64,000 nucleotides of DNA from Theropithecus gelada (Eukaryota; Chordata; Mammalia; Primates; Cercopithecidae): NCBI RefSeq assembly GCF_003255815.1, contig NC_037668.1, forward strand, positions 80,859,915 to 80,923,914, given 5' to 3'. Below are positions 1 through 11,300 of this stretch, piece by piece. A program made the position numbers and the translations under genes. How positions within the stretch are numbered: position 1 is the first letter of the stretch; every line of letters begins with the position of its first letter. The notes below the pieces were generated by a model. That model saw only the letters and a list, made by a program, of their open reading frames with translations. It ran no database searches and was not told the origin of the DNA.

Positions 1-135
1 AGTTTTTTGTATTTTTTAGTAGAGACGGGGTTTCACCGTGTTAGCCAGGATGGTCTCGATCTCCCGACCTCGTGATCCGCCCGTTTCGGCCTCCCAAAGT
101 GCTGGGATTACAGGCTTGAGCCACCGCGCCCGGCC
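1..135 (-). repeat. AluY-type, cut by window edge
   Basis: Reverse-oriented Alu lacking its A-tail half because the window begins inside it. It ends with the head sequence cttgagccaccgcgcccggc, a form typical of young Old World monkey AluY copies. Confidence 0.92.
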
Positions 136-543
136 CACATTTTTAATAATGTTTTGAAGCATCTTGGTGTGGGACAAACAGCTCAGGCTACCCCAGAGCC
201 CCACAATAATGACTTAGAAAAGTCTGTGTTTTATAGTGGGAAATGTTTGGATTATTTAGTCCGCCACATTGGAAAGGGAAGTGTTTTTTCTCAATCTTTT
301 TGGTATTAACAAATACCTTTTATATTACTATCTATCCCCTCTGCCCCTCTATGGACTCCTATTTTGAAAGCAATATCCAGTGGACCGCCAGCATTTGTTA
401 CCTAACAATCTTGACCTTAGGACTTGTTGTTCTATTAAGTTGGTAACTTTGTTTGATCCACGAATCATACTGCTGTCTTTATCAGCCCATCAGTTTCAAG
501 AAACAACTGTACACCTCAGTGCCCTGACTTGTGCTTGTTTTTC
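136..543. other. Unassigned upstream flank
   Basis: Non-Alu sequence with no recognisable gene. Short open frames here have no family resemblance. Confidence 0.5.
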
Positions 544-690
544 TTTTTTTTTGGTTTTGTTTGGTTTTTTAGAGACATGGTCTTGGTATGTTGCCCAGGC
601 TGGAGTGCAGTGGCTATTCAGAGGTGTAATCACAGCACATTTGTAGCCTTGAATTCCCAGGCTCAAGTGATCCTTCCGCCGAAGCCACCT
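544..690 (-). repeat. Alu left-monomer fragment (FLAM/AluJ-like)
   Basis: T-rich start followed by the 'ttgcccaggctggagtgcagtgg' type core (shown here only in outline) and a diverged 'cctcaagtgatcctt' segment. There is no right arm. Confidence 0.7.
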
Positions 691-788
691 GAGCAGATGG
701 GAGAGGAATGCATCACTAAGCCCAGCAGATTTTACTAAGTAGGTCTAGTCCTAGCTCAGTAGTTCTTTACTAAGCACAGAGCGGCTTC

Positions 789-849
789 TTAGAATCTTCT
801 ACACTTGATCTTAGCCAAATAGCCAAGAAGCACTCTTTAGAATCTTCTA
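789..849 (-). pseudogene. 3'-truncated U2 snRNA retropseudogene with target duplication
   Basis: The reverse complement of about 802-833 reads as the first ~32 nt of U2 snRNA (gcttcttggctatttggcta, then agatcaagtg), including the branch-site-proximal 5' region. It stops there and lacks the rest of U2. A 13-bp direct repeat, ttagaatcttcta, lies on both sides (789-801 and 837-849), the mark of insertion by reverse transcription. Short 3'-truncated snRNA copies of this kind are a known class in primates. It is too short to be a functional snRNA gene. Confidence 0.8.
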
Positions 850-1179
850 GGAGAGCCTTTCTACATGCTGATACTGCAAACCGAAAAGTATATGAAACAT
901 CTCAATTAATTTAGAAGTTAATTTTGCCAACTTTAAGGACGTACCCGGAGACAGGTCCATGCCTTTCTCTAAAGATGATTTTGAGGGCTTCAGTTTTTAT
1001 AGATATTGGGGAAGGATGAATGAATTTTAAAAATATGTGGGTAGATAAGAGGCAAACGGTTGCGTTCTTCTGAGTCTTTGATCAGCCTTCACATGTGAGA
1101 GGGGGGCAGAGAAATAGTCACTTATGCATTCATCTAGCTCAATGAACCTGCATTTTTACATAAGACAAAATAAACAGAG
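850..1179. other. Unassigned upstream flank
   Basis: AT-rich unique-looking DNA. No exon, RNA gene or repeat recognised. Confidence 0.5.
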
Positions 1180-1493
1180 GGCCAGGAGCTGCGGCTCACG
1201 CCTGTAATCCCATCACTTTTCGAGGCCGAGATGGGCAGATCACCTGAGGTGAGGAGTTCCAGACCAGCCTGGCCAACATGGCAAAACCCCATCTCTACTA
1301 AAAACACAAAAATTAGCCAGGCATGATGGCGTGCGCCTGTAATCCCAGATACTCCGGAGGTTGAGGCAGGAGGATTGCTTGAACTCGGGAGGTGGAGGCT
1401 GCAGTGAGCCGTGTTCGCGGCATTGCACTCCAGCCTGGGCGATAGAGCGAGACTCCGTCACAAACAAACAAACAAACAAACAAACAAACAAAC
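1180..1493 (+). repeat. Full-length Alu with (CAAA)n tail
   Basis: Head 'ggccaggagctgcggctcac', both monomers, and an A-tail evolved into a (caaa) microsatellite at 1461-1493. Confidence 0.92.
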
Positions 1494-1940
1494 ATGGAAG
1501 GCTGTTTCTACCCGGTTTGCTGGAATAAAGTCTGTGTCTTCCAAATTCCTTTTCGGAGAACTTTCGTTCACGAGATTAAAAGAGGTCAGGCAGCTGCTTA
1601 CGGAGCCTGTATTTTTTGATTTAGACATTGTATTCATGTGTGAGATCCTGCCCATCCCCACTTTCTTGGTGTCTTGTGAGTTTTAATTCATGAATTCACT
1701 CTCAACTGCCACCGCTAACAGGACACAGGCCAATTCCAACACGAACCCCAACGGCTCTCCTCAGGATCACCTTTCACCAGTCCGCTTTCCCGCCAATTCC
1801 TCCTCTCAGTCTTAGGCCCCACTGCAGGCCTACTCCCGCTCACCGTGCAGAACCTAAGCACAGGCTCAGAGATGGGGACGGGCTGACTCAGTCCCACGCC
1901 CAAATCCGCAAATTAGTGCTGCTGCCGCCAAGGGTTACAG
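1494..1940. other. Proximal upstream region of SCP2
   Basis: Mostly unique sequence rising in GC content towards the promoter. No exon on either strand can be supported. Confidence 0.5.
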
Positions 1941-2330
1941 AACGCTCCCCACCCCACAGGACGCGCCCCGCCCCCGCTCCCCGCTCCCCGCCCCCCGCTC
2001 CCCGCCCCTCCGCCCCGCCCCGCCCCGCCCCGCCCCCACGCACGCGCACTCTCACCCGCCTGTGTTGCGGTCCGCGGCCCTGACTTCGGGGCCTCAGGGA
2101 GCTCCGGTGCAGTCTGCGCCTGTCAGTCCCGGCAGTCGTCCGCCGCGCCGGCCCCCGTCCCGCACTGGTGCAGCCATGTCCTCTTCACCGTGGGAGCCTG
2201 CGCCCCTGCGCCGGGTCTTCGTGGTGGGGGTTGGCATGACCAAGGTAAACCGAGCAGCGGCCCCGCTGGCCGGCTGAGGCTCGGGGGCGGTGGGTGCCGG
2301 GTTTCTCTGCCCCTCCGGTCTCCTAGCTTA
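1940..2330 (+). promoter_or_regulatory. SCP2: SCP2 CpG-island promoter
   Basis: A CpG-dense block surrounds exon 1. Between about 1965 and 2040 there is an almost uninterrupted run of CCGCCCC/CCCCGC units, which are consensus Sp1/KLF GC boxes, followed by acgcacgcgc. There is no TATA box. Transcription probably begins at dispersed sites around 2040-2110, as is usual for housekeeping CpG-island promoters. This promoter would drive the long SCPx transcript. The separate promoter known for the short SCP2 form lies in a later intron outside the window. Start-site placement is inference. Confidence 0.8.
2050..2244 (+). CDS. SCP2: SCP2 exon 1 (5'UTR plus codons 1-23)
   Basis: Coding part 2176-2244 reads MSSSPWEPAPLRRVFVVGVG followed by MTK, then donor gtaaac in phase 0. 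The ATG sits in gcagccATGt, with G at -3 but T at +4, a moderate Kozak context. The 5'UTR start is approximate. The same frame is open upstream of the ATG without another ATG. The VFVVGVGMT stretch is the first beta strand of the thiolase fold. Confidence 0.95.
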
Positions 2331-5300
2331 GGCTGCTCCGCGCGTGGGGCATCAGCGTGGCGACTTGGTGGCTTGTAATATGCGGAATCTCTGGGGTCAT
2401 AGCGTCTCGGGCTGGTTCCTGCGGCCTTCTGCTTCCTCCTTCCCTTTTCTTCTGCTCAGAGTTCATGAAGCAGCCCCGAGATAACCCAAGGATCTCACCT
2501 CTTTAGATTCTGAGCGGAGTCCCGAGGTGTGTGGGCTGGCTTGCCCGGGAGGGAGGCAGGTCGTGAATGCCGTCTGCTCGACCCTCCCAGGAACAGCCCC
2601 CACAGGAGCCCTCGTAGAGACAGCTCCAGATGCGGATGGCGAGGAGAAACGCTGCTTATGCCCAGCGCCTCGGCCAAGTGGCAGAGTCCGGCCTCCCTCT
2701 GTCCCTCCAGTGACTGCTTGGGACCCGGACGCCGCAGGCTCCCACGGCCGTTTTCCCCTCATTGCCCGCATGCTCTCTGAATGCCAAACTGCCTTTCGTT
2801 TCTCCCCCGACTCAGTTGTCTGATGCCTCTGTTGCTTCTGTTCTGTTTGTACCGTGTGTCTTCACCTGGTTAACTTTTGTGCATCCTGAAAGGATCCGTT
2901 CAGATGGGATCTTCTCCAGGAAGCCTTGGATCCTCCTGACTTTCCCCTAGAGCCTTGCACTGTGCTTACCTCTGTCTTACACTTAACTCTACTTACGCTT
3001 ACTAGGCAGTACCGAAGCTCTGTATGCGTCTGTGCGCCCCCTTAGCATGGCAGCTCCTCTAGACTGGGTACCTGGCTTATTCGCTGCTGTGCCCCTCACC
3101 CTGATCGTTCCTGATGCCTGAAGACCCTCAGTGAATGTTAGTTGAACAATCCTAAATGGATATGCTTTGTGAAAGAGTTCTTAGGGAGAGTGCTATTTCT
3201 GAGAAAACAGTCCTAAAATGTTTATTATTTTACCAGTGGGCTGAGCGTATGCAATTCAGTCCAACATGTAAATAGGTCGGGAGCGGTGGCTCACGCCTGT
3301 AATCCCAGCACTTTGGGATGCCAAAGCGGGTGGATCACCTGAGGTCAAGAGTTCGATACCAGCCTGGCCAACATGGTGAAACCCCGTTTCTATTAAAAAT
3401 ACCAAAATTAGCTGGGCATGGTAGCACACGCCAGCTACTCGGGAGGCTGAGGTGGGAGGATTGCTTGAGCCTAGGAGATGGAGGTTTCAGTGAGCCGAGA
3501 TCACTCAACTGCACCCCAGCCTGGGCCGTAGAGTCAGTCCTTGTCTCAACAAAAACCAAAAATATCCATGTAAATGGAAAAGTGGACCAATACCTTATGA
3601 AGCAGAAGGACATCATCCTAGTGTTTCACAGAAGGGGAGGCTTCTATCACAGGTGGACAGTAAGATCTTTCGAAGTAAGGTATTAATGCAGTCAAATCTT
3701 CCTCTGGCTGCTGAATGTCTGATTATATGTGCTGTATGGAAAAGCACAGTTGTCTAAACCTTTGGGAAATAGATGTGTTCCTTTTTCCTCAAGCTGGGAG
3801 GTAGAGAGGTGGGGTAGGTGTTACAGTCCAGAGGGAAGGGGTGAGGAGTTTGGGTAGTGCCATTAATGATGTGCCTGTTTGGCCAGTGTACTTTCCTGTG
3901 GGTCTGGTCTTCTGGACCGTGGGGCAGAGGCTAATGGAGGAGGGAGAAATATTGACTAGACAACACTGTAACACTTTTTTTTTTGGAGACAGGGTTTTGC
4001 TCTGTCAACCAGATGGGAATGCAGTGGTGCAATCATAGCTCACTGCAGCCTTGAACTAGTGGACTCTAGCAATCCTCCCAAATAGCTAGGACTACAGGCA
4101 TGCTACCATACCCGGCTAATTAATTAATTTTTTTTTTTTTTTTTTGTAGAGACGGGTCTCACTACTTACTACTAGATGGGTCTCATTTCTACCATATATT
4201 ACTGTTACAATTTATCATAATACTTTATTTTTATTTTTTGAGACAGAGTCTCACTCTGTCCTCTAGTCTGGTGTGCAGTGGGGCGATCTCAGATCACTGC
4301 ACCCTCTGCCTCCCAGGTTCAAGTGGTTCTGCTCAGCCTCCCGAGTAGGTGGGATTACAGGTGTGTGCCATCACGTCTAGCTCCTGTTTGTATTTTTATT
4401 TATGTTATTTTTTGACACAGATTCTTCCTGTGTCACCCAGGATGGAGTGCAGTGGTGCGGTCTCAGCTCACTGTAACCTCTGCCTCCTGGGTTCAAGCAA
4501 TTCTCGTGCCTCAGCCTTCTGACCAGCTGGGATTATAGGTGTGCGCTACCACACCTGGCTAATTTTTATATTTTTAGTAGAAACAGGGTTTCATCGTGTT
4601 TGCCAGGCTGGTCTTAAACTCCTGGCCTCAAGTGATTCCTCTGCTTCAGCCTCCCAAAATATTGGGATTACCAGCATGAGCCACGGTGCCCAGCCTAGGT
4701 AATACTTTAAAGTTCCATTGATAGATCTCAGCTGTTGGGGTTCCTCTGTTATGTTTCTCAATTTAAATAGCTGAATTTGACAATATGAAGTTCTCTTAAC
4801 AAGGTTTTATTATTCACTGTAGGAAATGAGTTGGAATTCCTATGGTGGATATCAACAGGTTTTGTTTTTTTTTTGAGACAGAGTCTCGCTCTGTTGCCCA
4901 GGCTGGAGTGCAGGGGCGTGATCTCGGCTCACTGCAAGCTCGGCCTCCCGGGTTCACGCCATTCTCCTGCCTCAGCTTCCCGAGTAGCTGGGACTACAGG
5001 TGCCCGCCACCACCTCCAGCTAATTTTTTGTATTTTTTAGTAGAGACGGGGTTTCACCGTGTTAGCCAGGATGGTCTCAACCTGCAGACCTCGTGATCCA
5101 CCCACCTTGGCCTCCCAAAGTGCTAGGATTACAGGTGTGAGCCACCGTACCCGGCCGTCAACAGGTTTTAACACAACTAAGTCATGGCTGCCATCTGACT
5201 GACAGCAAGCCACACCCTTTGCTTATGCTGCCTATCTCCAGATATACCCTCTTTTCATTTACTTAAATGCTACTTATCTTTCAAGAACTAGTCCAAGTCC

Positions 5301-8300
5301 CATACCTTCTTAAAACTTCCTCAGACTACTCCAGTACACCAATCACCTTTTTTGAAATTCTGGTGCCCTTATATTCAGAACATATAATTTAGCACTTCAG
5401 TTTTCTAGTACTTTTATGTATGGTAATTTCATGAAATAACATCTTACATCACAATCCAGTAAACACATACAAAACTTATTTATAACAACTGAAACAATTT
5501 GTTAAAGCAACGCTTATTGCATGTGATGAACTCTTGGTATCCCTAAGGTATATCTTAAAAAAAAAAAAATTTGCTTGGCTGGATGTGGTAGCTCATGCCT
5601 GAAATCTCAGCACTTTAGGAGGGCGAGGCGGGTGTATCTCTTGAGCCCAGGATTTGAGAACAGCCTGGGCACTATTGGCAAAACCCCATCTCTACTAAAA
5701 ATGCAAAAAATTAGGTGGGCTTAGTGGCACACATCTGTAGTCCCAACCACTCGGGAGGCTTAGGTGGGAGGATCACTTGAGCCTGGGAAGTCGAGGCTGC
5801 AGTGAGCCCTGTTTGAGCCACCACACTCCAGCCAGGGTAATGGGAGTGAGACTCTGTCTCAAAAAAAAAAAAAAAAAAAAAAAAAAAAGTGCTGCTCACA
5901 ACCTACTAAATTGATTTGGTCATAATCTAATAAGTACAAATTTCAGTTTGAAAAATATTACATTATTTTATTTAATTTTCAGCATGTAATGGATTTTTAT
6001 ATATCCATTCAATTATCTGACTCTAAGGCTCAGAGGGACTAAGTAATTTATTTTGGTGCAGCTTTTAAGTTTTAGAACTGCCTTACTTGAAATCTTTCCA
6101 TATATGGTATACTTGAAATTCCAATATACGGTATACTTGAAATCTACCGTATATTACTGTTATAATTTATCATTGAGACATATATTCAGTAAATATTCTA
6201 TGGGTTATATGCTAGAGATGCAAAAATGAGAAAAACAAAGTTCCTGTTTTAAAGGAATGTCTAATCTGGAGGAGAAAAGAATAAACAAGTAATTTAAATA
6301 AGATTATTTGAGATATTTGTTTAAACATGGCAGATTGAGAACATGAATTTATCTCTGTTGGTGCTTTCCATATCCCACTAAAGCAACAATAAGGAAAGAA
6401 AATGATGTTAATCCACAAGGGCAAAGTGAGTAGGAGAGGAAACAATGCTGAGAGATATCAGAAAATTTTTGGAAGATTTTAAGTTGGTGGAGAAGTGGTC
6501 ACTGACTCAGAGCAGGGGGACCACTGCCTAAGTTCCTGAAGAGGGGTTATACTGGTTGAGTCTCCCAGCAGAACTCCAGAAGGCCCAAAACTTGGATATA
6601 CTAGGTGCCAGGTAGGGTGGGAAAGAAGAAAAAGACTATTCTAAGGAACAGTTAGGTCCCAATCTCTTTTACCACCAGGTGACTTTACCTTTTCTTAGCA
6701 GAGTATTGGAGACTTTTTCTCTGGGAAAACTGAACAGATGAAGAGGCTCTAGAATCATCTGAGCTGTTAGGCCCAAGTTGAAAAAAAGGGAATTAAATTG
6801 AATTCTGCATGCTAAAGGGTAGTACTTCCCAGCTGTGAGAAGCAACACTGGTAGTCACACATGTACTACTTTGCTGGCAGAGATTTGGAAAATTATTTGA
6901 AATGGCTCCAGAGAGAAGCCAGCTTGCTACTCCATCATCTTGTGGTGAAGATTAGCAGTTGATAAGCTTCATTCATGCAGAGAGCTTCCTTCAGGTGTTT
7001 AATTGTTTTAATTATGAACAAATAGCCAAGGATCACCAGACATTCAAGGAAAATTTCCAACAAGACAATGGTCAACCCCCCACTCAAAAACAACAAAATA
7101 CTAAGGAAAAAATTTGGAGGTGGGATCAGAAGACACTTAGGGAACAAAAGAAAACCTAAACTGTAACAACTTCAGGGAGATAAGTGAAAATATTACATCT
7201 CTGAAAAAAGAACTGAATGCTATTAAAAAAAAAAAAAGATATAGGAAAGAGCTCTTAGGAAATTAAACATATTTTGACCAAAACAAAATATTCAATAGAA
7301 GATAACATAAAGGAAATCTGGAAAATGGAGCAAGAACAAAGAAATGGGTATTAGGAGAGAAAATAAAATTAAATGATTAATAAAAAAGATCTAATGTCTA
7401 GTTAATGAGTTCTAGAAAAAGAACTGAGAACATAGAAGGTAGGAAATTATCAGAGAAATATGGAGAATTTTCCAAACTGAATTTTTCAGTTTGAAGAGTC
7501 AATCCAATGAATAAAAAGAAAACTCGTATCAAGGCACATTATCATGAAATATCAGAACCGTAGCATTAGATTTCTCAACAGAAACCTTGGAAGCTACAAA
7601 TGACAGGATAATGCTTTCAAAATTCTTAAGTAAAATTTTTTATCCTAGTATTTTATTCCTGAATAAATAATCCAAATTTGAAGGTAGGAAAAAAAGTTTT
7701 TAATGTAAGCACTAAAAAATTTACTTTTTACACATCCGTACTCACAAAGCTAATTAGAGAATGAATGTGTCCACCAAAATGGTGGAGTAATCCAAGGAAG
7801 AAGATACTGGATCCTGGAAACAGGGTAACATAGAATAATGAGAAAAGCCCCAGGATGGCATCTGTGCAATGACTCAGTTTGGAATATGTTCTGGATGGTT
7901 CCAGGAGGGAGTTCTCTAGAAAAAAACATTTTGACCATGTTTTAAGAGAGATTTTAGAGATGAGTATGTTAGAGCTGGAGGTAGGCACATAAAAAGCAAA
8001 TGAAATGAAATACATGAGTTATGCAAATTAAAATCAGTAATTATGTTACTGAGCATTAACATTAGTATTGTTATGAGATTATTATGTGTGTAACATAGTT
8101 TAAAATACATAAATAAATAAAATTCTGCTTCATCCCTTGGTGCTTGAGAATTAAGATTCTTGGTGGAGAAGAAAAGAGATACAGATGTAATACAGAAGGG
8201 AGTAGGTAGAAAGTTCTATAATTCTTAATTTCTGAAGAAAAGAGATACAGATATTAAACAGAAGGGAATAGGTAAAAAGTTCTATAATTCTGAAAAAGTA

Positions 8301-11300
8301 CTAGTGTAAACTTTAGTATTTCATCTTTAAATATTAATATAAACTTTAATTAGCATTTCATCTTTAAATATTTTTCTGGCTCTGTCCACTGAAGAAGCTT
8401 AGAAATAATGACCAAATCTGTGACATCCATACCATTGTGGTCTTAAAATATCTTTTTCTACTGGAAGAAATGGCTGGTTGCAGAAATTGCTGATTCTACA
8501 TGGGGCAGGAAATGTACAATGTAAGTCTAGAATATTTTGTCACTCCTAATTGCAAAGAAGTTTTCAAAGCCTATTTGAGTGATGCCGAAAAGATTCAGGA
8601 GCCAACCTGAAGTTCTCACTTACCAAAGTTGAGAAAATTTGAGCTTTAAAAAAGATAGTAATTGCAGTTGATTAAAACCCATCAAGCTGGGCACAGTGGC
8701 TCATGCCTGTAATCCTAGCACTTTGGGAGGCCGAGGCGGGTGGATCGCTTAATTAAGCCCAGGAGTTTGAGACCAGCCTGGGCAACATGGCGAAACCTCG
8801 TTTCTACTAAAAAAAAAAAAAAAAAAAATCAAAAATTAAGAAAAAAATCAAACCCATCAAGTATGTTTAAACATGAGTTTGTGATAATATTTTAAAAATC
8901 AACTAATTATAGTCTTTGGAGGATAATAGGGAACCTACTCATGGTCTTGAAAATTTTTTGTTATTTTTCCCGTATGAACTGCATCATTGGATAATTAAAT
9001 AGTAGATGAGGAGTAGTGTCTTCTATCAAATGTATTTAAGTAATAACTGAAAAAGAAATGACAGAACATTACCATCATTTTTGACAGCTGCCAATGAATT
9101 GATCTAGCAGGGGTTCTCAAAATACGGTTTGTGGAGTCCTGGGGGGCAGTCTCTGAGACCATTTGAGGGGACCTGAAAGATCAAGACTATTCATAACAAT
9201 ACTAAGATATTGTTTGTGATTTTGATTGTATGTTGACATTTACACTGATGGTGCAAAAGCAATGGTGGGTAACACTGTTGGCATCTTAGCATGAATCAAA
9301 GCAGTGGCACCAAACTGGTAGTCACTGTATTTGTTATGCACTTATGCATTCACAGGAAAAAAGAAAAGCACTAATTTTCACTTAAGACCTCAATGAAGCA
9401 GAAAACATTTGTTAATTTTATTGAATCTCAACCCTTAAGAGATGATTTGCATTGTGAGCTAAACCAACTACTTTTTTCATGAAACACGTTTTACTTGAGA
9501 GAACAAATGGCACACATGTGATGGTTAATTCATACTTGAGTATTTTACAGACATTTTCTCAAAAATGAATGAAGTCAGCAGTCACTTCAAGGAAAACAAC
9601 TAAAGTGTTTGCTTCTAATGAGAAAATTTGAGCTTTCAAGTGAAAATTAGAATTTTAGAAAACTTGTATCTGCTTGATAACCTCCTACTATTTAAAATTT
9701 ATTATTATTTTTTAAATGGGATGAGTAATATTAACAAAGGTGAGTTTTTGGAATTATATAAAGTCAAAATTTGAAAGGGCCATATAACTCTTTAAGCCAC
9801 TGTTTTTCCAGAAAACCAATGGATGATGTTCTGCATTCTTTAAATAATGATCCACTCATTTATGTATACATTGAATGGATCAGTAAGAGATCCATTCAAA
9901 TACATGATTTTATTATAACAGAGTATGAAAAGTTCATTGATACCGTTTCAAATTCTACATTCCAACTAATCTTTAAGAAACCTTGGCCTGGGTGTGGTGG
10001 CTCACGCCTGTAATCCCAGCACTTTGAGAGGCCGAGGTGGGTGGATCACCTGAGGTTAGGAGTTTGAGACCAGCCTGGCTAATGTGGTGAAACTCTGTTT
10101 CTACTAAAAATACAAAAAATTAGCCAAGTGTGGTGGCGCGTGCCTATAATCCCAGCTACTCAGGAGGCTGAGGCAGGAGAATCGCAGGAACCTGGGAGGC
10201 AGGGGTTGCAGTGATCCGAGATCGCGCCATTGTACTCCAGTTTGGGCAACAAGAGTGAAACTCCGTCTCAAAAAAAAAAAAAAAAAAAAAGGTGAAAGAA
10301 GAAAAAAAGAAACCTCTACTTGGCCGGGCATGGTGGCTCATGCCTGTAATCCCAGCACTTTGAGAAGCCAAGGAGGGTGGATCACCTGAGGTCAGAAATT
10401 CGAGACCAGCCTGGTCAACATGGCAAAACCCCGAAACCCCGTTTTTATTAAAAATACAAAAAGTAGCCAGGCGTGGTGGTGGACGCCTGTAATCCCAGCT
10501 ACTTGAGAGGCTGAGGCAGGAGAATCACTTGAACCCAGGAGGTGGAGGTTGTATTGAGCTGAGATTGTGCCACAGCACTTCAGCCTCAGCCACAGTGCTA
10601 GCTAGACTCAGTCAAAAAAAAAAAAAAAAAAAAAAAGAAACATTCTCTCTCAAGAAAAAAAAAGGAATGTCTGTACTCAGTTGGGTCCAGTGACTCATGC
10701 CTGTAATCCCAGAAGTTGGGAAGGCTGAGGTGGAAGACTCACTTGAGCCCAGAAGTTTGAGACCAGTCTGTGCAACATGGCAAGACCCCGTCTCTACAAA
10801 AGATTAAAAAATTAGCTGGGTGCAATACTGTATGCCTGTAGTCCCAGCTACTCAGGAGGCTGAGGCAGGAGGATTGCTTTAGCCTAGGAGTTGGAGGCTG
10901 CAGTGAGCTACATTCATGCCACTGTACTGCAGCCTGGGTAACAGAGCAAGACCCTATCTTTAAAAAAAAAAAAAAGAATATCCACAATTCCAACAGTCTT
11001 CCCTTTTCCAACTACGTATCTGTGTTAGGTCACATGATATACTTCATAGACTTCAACTAAAACAACATAATGCTAAAGTTCGAATGAAGAATCAGATATG
11101 AGGATTCAACTGTCTCCTGAATTAAAGAGAATTGCAGAAATGCAAAACAATGCCATTCTTCCCACTTTATTTTGGAAAATATAATTATTTTTCATAGAAA
11201 TTATTTATGTTAACATGTAATGGATTTATTGTTTTTGATGAATTGGAAAATCTTTTAAAATGTCTTTAGTTTTAAGTTCTATTATGATAGCTATTAGTAG

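Noticed and set aside
2463..2823. Several overlapping GC-rich frames in early intron 1
   Set aside because: Frames on both strands are open because of base composition. None fits a conserved exon.
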